64,000 bases of DNA from Firmicutes bacterium ADurb.Bin146 (lineage in GTDB: Bacteria; Bacillota; Clostridia; DUPQ01): positions 1 through 64,000 of the forward strand of contig MWDI01000017.1 of the NCBI GenBank assembly GCA_002070475.1, read 5' to 3'. Shown here piece by piece: positions 17,655 through 27,013 of the stretch. The notes beneath the pieces are model-generated. The model saw nothing but the letters and a program-made list of their open reading frames with translations, searched no databases and was not told the DNA's origin. The position numbers and the translations under genes are program-made. Position 1 is the stretch's first letter, and every line of letters starts with the position of its first letter.

Positions 17655-18062
17655 ATGAAACCAAAGGTAGCATTTATTTGTGTTCATAACTCATGCAGGT
17701 CGCAGATAGCCGAAGCACTGGGTAAACATTTAGCCGCAGATGTATTTGAAAGTTATTCTGCAGGTACGCATACGGTTAATAGGATTAATCAGGATGCAGT
17801 ACGGTTAATGAAACAAAGATATGGTATTGATATGGAAAAAACACAGAGATCCAAGCTCATATCCGAATTACCGGCGATTGACGCAGTAATTACAATGGGA
17901 TGTAATGTGAATTGCCCGTATCTTCCAAGCAGGTACCGGACTGACTGGGGGATAGATGACCCCACAGGTAAGGATGATTCTGAGTTTATTAAGGTTATAA
18001 ATGTTATTGAAGGGAAAATACTTCTTTTAAAGGAAAAGATAGAAAATAGAGAAATTCTATAG
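17655..18062 (+). CDS. arsC: Arsenate reductase, low-molecular-weight phosphatase type
   Basis: 135 residues from the ATG at 17655. The CX5R phosphatase loop is 'CVHNSCRS' (C9, R15), and the resolving cysteines lie in 'MGCNVNCPYLP' (C83, C87). 'DWGIDDPTGKD' supplies the general-acid aspartate region. These features identify the thioredoxin-coupled ArsC family, which reduces arsenate to arsenite through a relay of three cysteines. Here the resolving pair is Cys-x3-Cys rather than the Cys-x6-Cys of the S. aureus enzyme, a variant common in anaerobes. It ends the operon that encodes permeases and thiol proteins. A longer ORF start at 17574 lies inside the upstream gene and is not used. Confidence 0.85.
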   Translation: MKPKVAFICVHNSCRSQIAEALGKHLAADVFESYSAGTHTVNRINQDAVRLMKQRYGIDMEKTQRSKLISELPAIDAVITMGCNVNCPYLPSRYRTDWGIDDPTGKDDSEFIKVINVIEGKILLLKEKIENREIL

Positions 18063-18195
18063 CGATATACCGTATTAATGGTGGATTCATAATCAGTATA
18101 TATTATTTTCATATGAGAATAATTCATATTCCACTTTTTTCTATATAGTGTTGTAAAGAGAACAGAGTGAAGGTAGAATAAATGGGGGGTATATT

Positions 18196-19383
18196 ATGAG
18201 CGGTACAAGGCTTCACAGGGCAGTTATAGAATTTGCACGACTTATATATGATCCGTACATAAGGATTAAGTACAAGTACAAGTTTGAAAAAGTTGATTAC
18301 AGAAAAGGTAATTTTATAGCTCTCGCAAACCATACTACGAATCTTGACAGTATGATTTTAGGTATATCTTTTAAGCAGCATATGTATTTTGTAGCAGGAG
18401 AGCAGCTTTTCCGTATGGGCTGGATTTCCAAGCTTCTACGTGTTTTTCTGAATCCAATAAAAAGAATGAAAGCAAAGACAGAGGCCAAGACTGCTGTTAA
18501 TATGCTTAAGGCTTTAAAAGCAGGTCATAATATCTGTATGTTTCCTGAAGGGAGCTGCACTTGGAATGGCGAAACATCTACTATTATACAGTCTACTGCC
18601 AAACTTATTAAAAGAGCTGGAGTGACAATGATAACCTATCGTGTTGAGGGTGGTTATCCTACAATGCCAAGGTGGTCAAAATCGATAAGGCCTGGCAGGA
18701 TGACAGGTGCTATAGGTAATATTTATGAACCTGACCAGCTGGAAAAAATGACTGTTGAAGAAATTTACAAAGCGATTTGTGATGATCTTTATGTAAATTC
18801 CATTAACATGTCTGAAAAGTATGAATACAAAGGTAAAACACTGGCAGAAAACCTTGAGTCTGCATTGTTCATATGCCCGGAATGTCATGGAATAAGCACA
18901 TATGTATCGAAAGATGATATGTTTACTTGTTCATGCGGAGTAAAGCTAAGATATGATACACACTGCAGACTGAATGATGTTGAGAATAAAGGATTCCCTT
19001 TTACCAGTGTTCTGGAATGGGATAATTGGCAAAGAGATTGGATTAAAATGAATATCGAAAGACTGAAAGAAGATCCGGATAAGATAATAACTGAGGATGG
19101 GTGTCAGGATTTGTATACATATACTGAAGATGAGACTACTGAACATATGCTGACAGGATCAATGGCTCTGTATCCGGACAGATTTGTATTTAGGGATAAT
19201 GATAATAAAAAAGAGATTGTCGTAAAACTTGCAGACATAACAGATATTGCAATAATAACGATGACAACTCTGACTTTTTCATGTTCAGATATTCATTATG
19301 AAATTAAATGCAAGATACCAAGATCCGCATTAAAATATCTGCTTATTGCCACAGCCCTTTCTCCTATGAGATATATAATATAG
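18196..19383 (+). CDS. PlsC-like acyltransferase with zinc-ribbon and C-terminal extension
   Basis: 395 residues. The N-terminal half is a 1-acyl-glycerol-3-phosphate acyltransferase domain: 'NHTTNLD' gives the H-x4-D catalytic motif (H46, D51) and 'FPEGSCTW' (E118) the substrate site. A zinc ribbon follows at about residues 229-251 ('CPECHGIS...CSCGVKL'), and the last 140 residues form an uncharacterised domain. The start has GGGGGG eight bases upstream. The fusion of an acyltransferase with a zinc ribbon is not the standard PlsC (about 200-250 residues) and suggests an unusual acceptor or a regulatory domain. It is a single gene between the arsC operon and the CofE-like gene. Confidence 0.8.
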   Translation: MSGTRLHRAVIEFARLIYDPYIRIKYKYKFEKVDYRKGNFIALANHTTNLDSMILGISFKQHMYFVAGEQLFRMGWISKLLRVFLNPIKRMKAKTEAKTAVNMLKALKAGHNICMFPEGSCTWNGETSTIIQSTAKLIKRAGVTMITYRVEGGYPTMPRWSKSIRPGRMTGAIGNIYEPDQLEKMTVEEIYKAICDDLYVNSINMSEKYEYKGKTLAENLESALFICPECHGISTYVSKDDMFTCSCGVKLRYDTHCRLNDVENKGFPFTSVLEWDNWQRDWIKMNIERLKEDPDKIITEDGCQDLYTYTEDETTEHMLTGSMALYPDRFVFRDNDNKKEIVVKLADITDIAIITMTTLTFSCSDIHYEIKCKIPRSALKYLLIATALSPMRYII

Positions 19384-19423
19384 CAGTTATCTTTGTCTAA
19401 AAAGAAGTAAAAATGCGGTAAAT

Positions 19424-19452
19424 TTGACATTTATATATGTATATCTTAAAAT
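19424..19452 (+). promoter_or_regulatory. Sigma-A promoter of the CofE-like/HD operon
   Basis: TTGACA (19424-19429), 17 bases, TAAAAT (19447-19452), 46 bases before the start codon. Confidence 0.75.
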
Positions 19453-19498
19453 TAGAGTGTTGGCTATATAGAGATTTTGAAGGAAGGAAGTACGGGAA

Positions 19499-20677
19499 AT
19501 GAGGTTTACAGGTGTTACATCAAGAGGAATCATAACTCCTATATTCAAGCAGGGGGATGATTTAGTATCATTAACAGCAGACAGTATAATAGAAGCTGCA
19601 CAGAAAGAGAATTTCACTATTCAGGACAGGGATATAATCGGAGTAACTGAAGCAGTTGTAGCAAGGACACAGGGTAATTATGCTACATGTGAACAAATAG
19701 CAGCTGACATAAAAAACAAACTAGGCGGGAAAGATATGGGTATAGTTTTTCCGATTTTAAGCCGCAACAGGTTTTCAATACTTTTAAAAGCAATAGCTAT
19801 GTCCTGTGAAAAACTGTATATACAGCTGTCATACCCATCAGACGAAGTCGGCAACGCGCTAATTACTTTAGATGACCTTGATGAAAAAGGAATAGATCCG
19901 TACAAGGATAATTTCACTGAATCACAATTCAGAAAACTGTTTAAAAATACAGTCCATGTGTTTACCAAAGTGGATTATATAGAAGCATATAAAAGCATGG
20001 GTAAGGATATTGAGATTATATTTTCAAACAATCCAGCATATATTTTAAATTACACTAAGAATGTTTTAAACTGTGATATACATTCAAGGAAACGTACTCA
20101 GAGGATATTAAGAGAAGCCGGAGCAAAGAAGGTGTACAGGATGGATGAAATATTAACATCCAGTGTGGATGGATCAGGATATAACTCTGATTACGGACTT
20201 CTTGGGTCTAATAAGGCTACAGAGAGTAAAGTTAAGCTATTCCCTAGAGACTCGCATATTTTTGTAGAAAAACTTCAAAACAGGATGCTGGAATTAACTG
20301 GTAAGCATGTCGAAGTAATGGTTTATGGAGATGGGTGCTTTAAAGATCCGGTAGGCGGTATCTGGGAACTTGCAGATCCAGTAGTCTCTCCTGGTTACAC
20401 ATCCGGACTTATTGGTACGCCAAATGAGCTGAAGATGAAGTATTTTGCTGATAATGAATTCGCATCATTAAGAGGAGAACAGCTTGCTTTGGCAATGAAG
20501 GAAAGAATAAAAGCGAAAGATAAGGACCTATCCGGAAATATGGAATCACAAGGCACAACTCCGAGAAGACTTACTGATCTTTTAGGCTCGTTATGTGATC
20601 TTACAAGCGGGAGCGGAGACAGGGGTACTCCAGTTGTCCTTATACAAGGCTATTTTACTAATTTTGCTACGGACTGA
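19499..20677 (+). CDS. Coenzyme F420:L-glutamate ligase (CofE)-like protein
   Basis: 392 residues. The N-terminal 'TGVTSRGIITPIFKQGDDLVSL' type region, 'DRDIIGVTEAVVARTQGNY' and the C-terminal 'YGDGCFKDPVGGIWELADP' resemble the PF01996 family, whose archetype CofE adds glutamate to F420-0. No other F420 biosynthesis gene is in the window and most Clostridia lack F420, so the substrate is probably different; firmicute members of this family are unassigned. GGAAGG lies upstream of the ATG. The stop shares one base with the start of the HD hydrolase gene, so the two are translationally coupled. Confidence 0.7.
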   Translation: MRFTGVTSRGIITPIFKQGDDLVSLTADSIIEAAQKENFTIQDRDIIGVTEAVVARTQGNYATCEQIAADIKNKLGGKDMGIVFPILSRNRFSILLKAIAMSCEKLYIQLSYPSDEVGNALITLDDLDEKGIDPYKDNFTESQFRKLFKNTVHVFTKVDYIEAYKSMGKDIEIIFSNNPAYILNYTKNVLNCDIHSRKRTQRILREAGAKKVYRMDEILTSSVDGSGYNSDYGLLGSNKATESKVKLFPRDSHIFVEKLQNRMLELTGKHVEVMVYGDGCFKDPVGGIWELADPVVSPGYTSGLIGTPNELKMKYFADNEFASLRGEQLALAMKERIKAKDKDLSGNMESQGTTPRRLTDLLGSLCDLTSGSGDRGTPVVLIQGYFTNFATD

Positions 20678-21318
20678 TGACATATAAATTTGAAGAAATA
20701 TCTGCCTATGTGAAGGATGTTTTTCAGAAAAACAAGGGAAGCCATGACTGGGACCATACTGAAAGAGTATTACATATGGCCGAAAAGCTTGCTGCAGCAG
20801 AAGGTGCGGATATCGATATAGTCAGATATGCAGCTCTTCTCCATGACATATCAAGACATGATGAAGATATTTCAAAAGGTTATGTGCATCATGAAGAGAA
20901 AGGTGCGACTGAATCGAAAAAGGTACTTATAATGTTCAACATTGATGAAATAACTGCGGACAAGGTTTCTGACTGCATACGGACGCATCGGTTTAGAAGG
21001 GGAAACAAACCAGAAACAATAGAAGGCAAGGTATTATTTGATGCTGATAAGCTGGATGGAATCGGAGCTATCGGGATAGGCAGAGCATTCGTATTTGCTG
21101 GAGAAAATGGTGCAAGGGTACACGATCCATATATTCAGGTTGATAAGACATACAGTTATACAAAAGAAGATACTGCATACAGGGAATATCTTGTCAAGTT
21201 ATCCAATATTAAGGACAGGATACTGACTGCTACCGCTAAGAATATAGCTATTGAACGCCATCAGTTTATGATTGATTTCTTTGATAGAATAAATGCAGAG
21301 TGTAAAGGTGACTTGTAA
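20677..21318 (+). CDS. HD-domain phosphohydrolase
   Basis: 213 residues with a complete HD metal site: 'SHDWDHTERV' (H27), 'LLHDISRHD' (H56, D57), the 'HHEEKGA' helix and 'FDADKLDGIGAIG' with the last aspartate ligand. It resembles the YedJ/uncharacterised HD family of cytoplasmic nucleotide or phosphate-ester hydrolases. The start codon overlaps the stop of the CofE-like gene (TGATG), which points to a common pathway. The natural substrate is unknown. Confidence 0.85.
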   Translation: MTYKFEEISAYVKDVFQKNKGSHDWDHTERVLHMAEKLAAAEGADIDIVRYAALLHDISRHDEDISKGYVHHEEKGATESKKVLIMFNIDEITADKVSDCIRTHRFRRGNKPETIEGKVLFDADKLDGIGAIGIGRAFVFAGENGARVHDPYIQVDKTYSYTKEDTAYREYLVKLSNIKDRILTATAKNIAIERHQFMIDFFDRINAECKGDL

Positions 21319-21332
21319 AAACATATAACTGA

Positions 21333-21361
21333 TTGTATATATGACATAATAATGATAGAAT
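21333..21361 (+). promoter_or_regulatory. Candidate promoter of the zinc-ribbon/propeller gene
   Basis: TTGTAT (21333-21338), 17 bases, TAGAAT (21356-21361), 39 bases before the start codon; moderate match. Confidence 0.5.
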
Positions 21362-21400
21362 AAAGTTGTATCAGTTTATTAATAACAGCGGGGGTAAAAA

Positions 21401-23170
21401 ATGAATAAGGATAGTTTTATCAAACAGGCTACAGAGCAGCTTAACAAGATAAATGTTCCATACAGGGTTCAAGATTCAGCAGACATTGCTATATCTGGAA
21501 CATTTAAGAAAAAAGAGGATGAAGACGAATCTGCTGCAATACTTTATGCGGCATTTATTTTCTTCAATCCTGATGATAATACTGTTTATGCATATGAAAG
21601 AGCAATGTCAAACGGAGTGGATATCTCAAAGGATCCTTCATACAGCGGGGTAGTTGTAAGAAAAGTGGATAACAGTGGTAATGATGAATCCTTATTGCCA
21701 ATCGGTACTATTTTATCGACCATTGCAGGTATAGCAGTGTCTTTTGGAGCTGCTTTTAGAAGAACAGACAATGAGCAGCTTGCTAAGTATCCGAATATAT
21801 CTATTCCTCCAATTTCTTCCGCAAATGCATCAGATTCAGCTTTTTGCACCAATTGCGGAGCCAAAATGCCTGCAGGGACGAGATTCTGCACCAGCTGCGG
21901 TACAGATTCCAAATCACCTCCTGCAGCACAAGCAAAACCATTTGTGTCCAATGATGCTCCTCCAGTGTATGTGAATGCAAATATGACTCAAAGAGCTAAT
22001 CCTGCTTATATAAATCCGGGTGTTCAACCTGTAAAACCAAGGCGAAAAGTACCTGTTGCAGTTATAGCGATAGTGTCAGTACTTATTATTGGCGTACTGG
22101 TAACAGGCGGTATTCTTATAAGAAACTGGATACAGAATAAAAAACCAAACGATAATACGAATATTAATCCCACAGCTTCTTCAGCTCCAGGTTTGAATAT
22201 TGGTTCTCAAGAAGGTTCTTCAGTTGTATCTCTAGGGGTGGCCCAATATGATCTTGGCAATATTATGAACGGTCAGTATTATTTCGCAACTAAAGATTAC
22301 ATATTCTATTCCAGTTTTGATGAGAACTATAAAGCGCATATTTACCGTATGGATAAGGATGGCAGGAATTTTCAATCAATATTCAATGGATTCGGATGGT
22401 CTCTTGTAGTTATCGAAGACTGGCTTTATTTTTCCGGAAATCAAGGAGATACGATAGACGGCACATACAACATATTCCGGATGAAGCTTGATGGCAGTTC
22501 AGTTGAAAGAATAAACAATACCTATAGTTATGGTATGTTTCTGTACGATGAATATCTGTACTATATGAAGAGAAACACCGATTATACCAGTACATATTCC
22601 GTCTGCAGGTCCTTACTGGATGGGACAGGTGAAGAAGTTCTTGCCCAATACGGATACAATCCTGTAATATATGACGACCTTTTATATTACTACGACAACC
22701 AAGGGAACATGTTCAGATGCAAGCCTGATGGAACAGATCCACAGGTATTGTTAACAGCGGAAGTGGGATTTTATGTTTTGAGTGATGAGAAAATAATATA
22801 TAAGGACTTTAGTTCAGGTATTTATATGTGTGATCTGAATGGTGAAAATAAAAAACTAGTAAAAACTGTACAGGATATGAGTATCAATACTGTTAATGTC
22901 TACAATAATCGAATATATTTTGTTCAATATAATCAGGATAATTACAATTACACAACATATTCATGGCCATATGATCTGGTAAGCATTAAAACTGACGGCT
23001 CAGATGAAAAAGTGATATTTTCAAGCTCATCCTACGGAATGTACTTAAATATAGTAAGTGGCAGACTTATGCTTATGGATTATAAATATGATACTCAAAC
23101 CGGTTTGATGTATACAGACATAAATTCTATGAATACAGATGGATCAGATTTGAGACTGCTTACAAGATAG
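21401..23170 (+). CDS. Membrane protein: zinc ribbon, one membrane segment, external DUF5050-like propeller
   Basis: 589 residues. Residues 1-115 are an uncharacterised soluble domain. A zinc ribbon ('FCTNCGAKMPAGTRFCTSCG') lies at about 148-167, then a proline-rich linker, one membrane segment around 216-238 and a Thr/Asn/Ser spacer. The last 330 residues form repeated blades with the pattern 'I-Y-R-M-x-x-D-G-x-x-x-x', typical of DUF5050-like beta-propellers exposed at the cell surface. The same kind of propeller appears in the lipoprotein array at the right end of the window. GGGGG precedes the ATG. Likely a sensor or surface-binding protein; its ligand is unknown. Confidence 0.8.
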   Translation: MNKDSFIKQATEQLNKINVPYRVQDSADIAISGTFKKKEDEDESAAILYAAFIFFNPDDNTVYAYERAMSNGVDISKDPSYSGVVVRKVDNSGNDESLLPIGTILSTIAGIAVSFGAAFRRTDNEQLAKYPNISIPPISSANASDSAFCTNCGAKMPAGTRFCTSCGTDSKSPPAAQAKPFVSNDAPPVYVNANMTQRANPAYINPGVQPVKPRRKVPVAVIAIVSVLIIGVLVTGGILIRNWIQNKKPNDNTNINPTASSAPGLNIGSQEGSSVVSLGVAQYDLGNIMNGQYYFATKDYIFYSSFDENYKAHIYRMDKDGRNFQSIFNGFGWSLVVIEDWLYFSGNQGDTIDGTYNIFRMKLDGSSVERINNTYSYGMFLYDEYLYYMKRNTDYTSTYSVCRSLLDGTGEEVLAQYGYNPVIYDDLLYYYDNQGNMFRCKPDGTDPQVLLTAEVGFYVLSDEKIIYKDFSSGIYMCDLNGENKKLVKTVQDMSINTVNVYNNRIYFVQYNQDNYNYTTYSWPYDLVSIKTDGSDEKVIFSSSSYGMYLNIVSGRLMLMDYKYDTQTGLMYTDINSMNTDGSDLRLLTR

Positions 23171-23191
23171 TGTTTATATTTTAGGAAAATA

Positions 23192-23200
23192 TGATATAAT
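23192..23200 (+). promoter_or_regulatory. Extended -10 promoter of nfeD-floA
   Basis: TGATATAAT is a full extended -10 element, 23 bases before the nfeD start codon; no clear -35 box. Confidence 0.55.
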
Positions 23201-23223
23201 AATGCTTGGAAGGAGAATAAAAG

Positions 23224-23736
23224 ATGCCAGGTATTTTAAGTTTTGTTGAGAACATTGATGTTCTGCAAGCAGTCTTGCTAATTATTGGTATGGTATTTCT
23301 CATTATAGAAGCTTTTATTCCAAGTTTCGGAATTTTTGGCGTTCTTGGAATATTACTGCTTTTATTGGCAATTTTCCTTACTGCAAAGACTTTCATAGAA
23401 GGATTGGTGATGTTCCTTATTCTATTAGCGATAGCAGTAGTTCTTCTGATTATTGCAATAAGGATTGCTACTAAAAGCAGGCTTTCCAAAAAGCTTATCA
23501 ACGCTGATACATTTTCTGAGAAAGAAGGTTATCTTGGAGTGCAGGACATGAGTGCTGCAGTCGGCCTTAAAGGCAAGTCAGTTACAATATTAAGGCCTGC
23601 AGGAAAAGCTGAGTTTGACGGTAAGATATTGGATGTTGTCACTAAGGGTGAGTTTATCGAAAATGAAAAGGAAGTAATAGTCGAGCATGTTGAAGGTGTA
23701 AGAATTGTAGTTAAAGAAATAAAGGAGAATGATTAA
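23224..23736 (+). CDS. NfeD-family membrane protein
   Basis: 170 residues. Three membrane segments lie within residues 12-85 ('[31 protein letters not shown]...LFLIL'), followed by a C-terminal soluble OB-fold domain with '[18 protein letters not shown]', the NfeD signature. This is the short form that lacks the ClpP-like protease domain. NfeD proteins work with flotillins in membrane microdomains. The stop codon shares one base with the start of floA. GGAAGGAG lies upstream of the ATG. Confidence 0.88.
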   Translation: MPGILSFVENIDVLQAVLLIIGMVFLIIEAFIPSFGIFGVLGILLLLLAIFLTAKTFIEGLVMFLILLAIAVVLLIIAIRIATKSRLSKKLINADTFSEKEGYLGVQDMSAAVGLKGKSVTILRPAGKAEFDGKILDVVTKGEFIENEKEVIVEHVEGVRIVVKEIKEND

Positions 23737-24734
23737 TGGAACCAGTAGTATTAGTATTAGTAATTATAGCAGCCGTAATAGCATTCTTTGCCATACTGTT
23801 AAGCCTTGTACCTATAGGGCTATGGATATCGGCAATAGCTGCCGGAGTAAAGGTAGGCCTGATGAGCCTTGTAGGAATGAAATTCAGGAGGGTAGAACCT
23901 GCTAAGATAGTTAACCCTCTTATAAAATCCATTAAAGCAGGATTAAATGTAACAATAAATCAGCTGGAAACACATTATCTTGCTGGAGGAAATGTAAATA
24001 AGGTCGCAGATGCTTTAATTGCAGCGCAGAAAGCTCGCATACAATTATCTTTCGAAACAGCTGCAGCCATTGATTTAGCTGGAAGAGATGTTTTGGAAGC
24101 AGTGAAAATGAGCGTAAATCCGAAGGTTATAGAGACTCCGATAATATCTGCTGTTGCAAAAGACGGTATTGAAGTTAAAGCAAAGACAAAAATCACTGTA
24201 CGTGCCAATATTTCCAGATTGATAGGAGGTGCTGGAGAGTCGACAATAATTGCAAGAGTAGGTGAAGGAATCGTAACTTCTGTGGGTTCATCTGAATCAT
24301 ACAAAGAAGTGCTGGAAAATCCAGATCTGATTTCACAGACTGTTCTTAAAAAAGGACTGGATGCAGGAACTGCTTTTGAAATTTTGTCCATTGATATTGC
24401 TGATGTTGATATCGGAAGGAATATAGGCGCGCAGTTGCAGACGGATCAGGCAGAAGCTGACAAGAAAATTGCGCAGGCTAAGGCTGAAGAGAGAAGAGTT
24501 ATGGCTGTTGCAAGGGAACAGGAAATGAAATCCAATGTTCAGGAAATGAGAGCTAAGGTTGTGGAGGCGGAAGCTTTGATTCCAAAAGCCATGGCTAAAG
24601 CTTTTGAACAAGGAAATCTAGGAGTTCTGGATTATTACAATATGAAAAATGTAATAGCAGATACCCAGATGAGAGAGTCCATTTCTGAAGCAGGAAAAGC
24701 AAGTAAACCTCAAACTGACAAGAAAGAGAAATAA
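23736..24734 (+). CDS. floA: Flotillin-like protein FloA
   Basis: 332 residues, the usual FloA length. An N-terminal membrane hairpin (about residues 4-45) precedes the PHB/SPFH domain, and the C-terminal third is an Ala/Glu-rich coiled coil ('[20 protein letters not shown]'). FloA organises functional membrane microdomains. In B. subtilis the order is yqeZ (NfeD), yqfA (FloA), yqfB (small); the same order of large NfeD, FloA and a small gene appears here. Confidence 0.92.
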   Translation: MEPVVLVLVIIAAVIAFFAILLSLVPIGLWISAIAAGVKVGLMSLVGMKFRRVEPAKIVNPLIKSIKAGLNVTINQLETHYLAGGNVNKVADALIAAQKARIQLSFETAAAIDLAGRDVLEAVKMSVNPKVIETPIISAVAKDGIEVKAKTKITVRANISRLIGGAGESTIIARVGEGIVTSVGSSESYKEVLENPDLISQTVLKKGLDAGTAFEILSIDIADVDIGRNIGAQLQTDQAEADKKIAQAKAEERRVMAVAREQEMKSNVQEMRAKVVEAEALIPKAMAKAFEQGNLGVLDYYNMKNVIADTQMRESISEAGKASKPQTDKKEK

Positions 24735-24737
24735 CGG

Positions 24738-24929
24738 ATGAACGAGTATTATAGGAAACCTGATGATATTAATGAAACAAAACAGGAAGAAACACCTTCA
24801 GCAGTTGTTAAACAGCTTGAAGAGCATGAGGATTATGATCTTATCAAAGATTTGCTTGAGAACAGCGAAACTTTAGTTAAAGGCATAATTTTAAGCGAGA
24901 TTCTAGGCAAACCAAAAGCGAAAAGATAA
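24738..24929 (+). CDS. Small acidic protein downstream of floA
   Basis: 63 residues, starting 3 bases after the floA stop with no separate promoter. The sequence is charged and helical ('EEHEDYDLIKDLLENSETLVKGIILSEIL'), with no Cys and no membrane segment. It occupies the position of B. subtilis yqfB, but I cannot show that they are homologous. A bidirectional terminator follows. Confidence 0.7.
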   Translation: MNEYYRKPDDINETKQEETPSAVVKQLEEHEDYDLIKDLLENSETLVKGIILSEILGKPKAKR

Positions 24930-24943
24930 CTTAGATTAAACAT

Positions 24944-24980
24944 AAAAGCTGCCATATTAAGAAATTAATAGGCAGCTTTT
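24944..24980. terminator. Bidirectional terminator between floA operon and glmS
   Basis: AAAAGCTGCC and GGCAGCTTTT form a perfect 10-bp stem with a 17-base loop and give a T run in both directions. It separates two convergent transcription units. Confidence 0.92.
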
Positions 24981-24992
24981 TAATAGCGTTTA

Positions 24993-26819
24993 TTATTCTA
25001 CAGTAACTGATTTTGCAAGATTTTTTGGTTTGTCAATATCACATCCATTGCTTAATGCTACATAGTATGCAAAAAGCTGTAATGGTATTACCTGTGCGAC
25101 AGCATTAAACAGAATCTCTCCTTCAGGTATATATATTATGTCATCTGTTTCTGGGATTATTTTCTTACTGCATTCAGTAATTATACCAAGCACTTTCGCT
25201 CCACGGGCTTTGACTTCCCGAATATTGCTTATAAGTTTGTCCAGAAGTCTTTCATTACATGCTAATGCTACAACAAGCCTGTCATTATCAATCAGGGCGA
25301 TCGTACCATGTTTCAGTTCTCCGGCTGCGTACGCTTCGGAATGGATATATGAAATCTCTTTAAGCTTCAAAGAACCTTCAAGACATACAGCATAGTCAGT
25401 ATTTCTGCCTATAAAGAACATTGACCTTTCATTGTGATACTTTTTAGCAAGATAAGGTATCTGAGGATTTAGATCAATAGCCCTTTGAGCAAGTTGAGGA
25501 ATCTTCTGGATTTCGTTGGTTAATTTTAATGCTGTTTCCTCACTGATTTTCTTATTCTTCTGTGCAAAGTAAACTGAAAGCAGACATAATACGGTCACCT
25601 GGGTAGTATAACCTTTAGTTGTAGCTACTGCTATTTCCGGACCTGCCCATGTATATATTACATAATCTGCGAGCTTTGAAATCGCTGATCCGACAACATT
25701 GACTATAGCAAGTACAGGAGCACCGTTTTCCTTGGCTTCTTTTAATGCGGCAATTGTGTCAGCTGTTTCCCCTGACTGGGATATTACAATTACAAGAGTA
25801 GAGCTGTCTATAATAGGTCTCCTGTATCTGAATTCTGATGCAAGGTCCACTTCAACAGGTATTCTTGCAAGTTCTTCTATCATATATTTTCCTGTACATG
25901 CGGCATGATATGCGGAACCGCACGCAGTAATATAAATCCTGTTTACTTTTTCCAATAAATTATCCGGGATATTTGAATCCTCAAATGAAATATAGCCTTT
26001 TTTTATTCTAGGTTCAATTGCAGATTTTATAGCTCTTGGCTGTTCCATAATCTCTTTTAGCATAAAATGTTCGTATCCGCCTTTTTCTGCTGCTTCAACA
26101 TCCCATATTATTCTGGTTTTATCACGTATCACTGGCTCTCCAGTGTTATTGTATACTTTAATGCTATTACTGGATATTTCTGCAAATTCACCCTCTTCGA
26201 TATATATTACATTCTTTGTCCTCTGAACAAGCGCAGTAACATCAGAAGCGAAATAATTCTCGCATACGCCGACTCCGATTATTAAAGGGCTGTTAAGCAT
26301 TGCTGCAAACATTGTGTCAGGATAATCTTTACAAATGACTCCCAAAGCATACGAACCTTCTAATCTGGAAATAGTCTTCATAAGCGCTATCTTGAAATCT
26401 TTGTCATAGTACATGTCCAGAAGATGGACTACAACTTCAGTATCAGTTTCGCTATTAAATTTATAACCTTTATCCAAAAGTTCTTTTTTAAGTTCCATGT
26501 AGTTTTCAATGATTCCATTATGTACCACAGCAAACTTTTTATTATTACTAACGTGAGGATGCGCATTTACATCATTCGGCGCACCATGAGTAGCCCATCT
26601 TGTATGTGCTATGCCGATAGTTCCTGAAATACTTTTCCCATCATCAGTCTTCTCGCATAAGTTCTTAATTTTGCCTGATGCTTTTATCATATTTATTTCT
26701 TTATTGTTAATTACAGCGATTCCTGCTGAATCATATCCTCTATACTCAAGTTTCTTTAACCCTTCTAGAAGTATTGAAGCTGCATGTTCATTACCGACAT
26801 AACCTACTATACCGCACAT
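24993..26819 (-). CDS. glmS: Glutamine-fructose-6-phosphate aminotransferase
   Basis: 608 residues, full length. The N-terminal glutaminase domain begins 'MCGIVGYVGNE' with the nucleophile Cys2 exposed after Met removal, and has 'HTRWATHGAPNDVNAHPH' and 'GIIENY'. Two SIS domains follow, with 'VISQSGETADT' and 'GRNTDYAVCLEGSLKLKEISYIHSEAYAAGELKHG', ending in the 'KSVTVE' tail that closes the active site. It makes glucosamine-6-phosphate, the entry to peptidoglycan synthesis. AGGAGG lies upstream of the ATG. The 5' leader is short and contains no glmS ribozyme. Confidence 0.97.
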   Translation of the reverse strand: MCGIVGYVGNEHAASILLEGLKKLEYRGYDSAGIAVINNKEINMIKASGKIKNLCEKTDDGKSISGTIGIAHTRWATHGAPNDVNAHPHVSNNKKFAVVHNGIIENYMELKKELLDKGYKFNSETDTEVVVHLLDMYYDKDFKIALMKTISRLEGSYALGVICKDYPDTMFAAMLNSPLIIGVGVCENYFASDVTALVQRTKNVIYIEEGEFAEISSNSIKVYNNTGEPVIRDKTRIIWDVEAAEKGGYEHFMLKEIMEQPRAIKSAIEPRIKKGYISFEDSNIPDNLLEKVNRIYITACGSAYHAACTGKYMIEELARIPVEVDLASEFRYRRPIIDSSTLVIVISQSGETADTIAALKEAKENGAPVLAIVNVVGSAISKLADYVIYTWAGPEIAVATTKGYTTQVTVLCLLSVYFAQKNKKISEETALKLTNEIQKIPQLAQRAIDLNPQIPYLAKKYHNERSMFFIGRNTDYAVCLEGSLKLKEISYIHSEAYAAGELKHGTIALIDNDRLVVALACNERLLDKLISNIREVKARGAKVLGIITECSKKIIPETDDIIYIPEGEILFNAVAQVIPLQLFAYYVALSNGCDIDKPKNLAKSVTVE

Positions 26820-26853
26820 ATTACCTCCTATTTAAAACCTTTCTACGGAAAAG

Positions 26854-26882
26854 ATTGTACAACTATGAACTATGCATGTCAA
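26854..26882 (-). promoter_or_regulatory. Sigma-A promoter of glmS
   Basis: On the minus strand TTGACA (26882-26877), 17 bases, TACAAT (26859-26854), about 35 bases before the start codon. The resulting leader of roughly 28 bases is too short for a glmS ribozyme. Confidence 0.85.
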
Positions 26883-26983
26883 ATAAAATTCAGGTATTTT
26901 TTGTATATTAAATATGTGATGACCTGTAATACACCATATTATATGGATTTGATATATGTTGAATTAGAAATAATGGTAAATAA

Positions 26984-26992
26984 TGGTATAAT
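26984..26992 (+). promoter_or_regulatory. Extended -10 promoter of the Tad cluster
   Basis: TGGTATAAT, a perfect extended -10, 22 bases before the first Tad gene. It is divergent from the glmS promoter. Confidence 0.6.
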
Positions 26993-27013
26993 ATTGCTCT
27001 GACAGGAGCTGCT

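Noticed and set aside
26820-27013. glmS ribozyme in the glmS leader
   Set aside because: The promoter leaves only about 28 bases of leader, and the conserved ribozyme core is not found in the 194-base gap.
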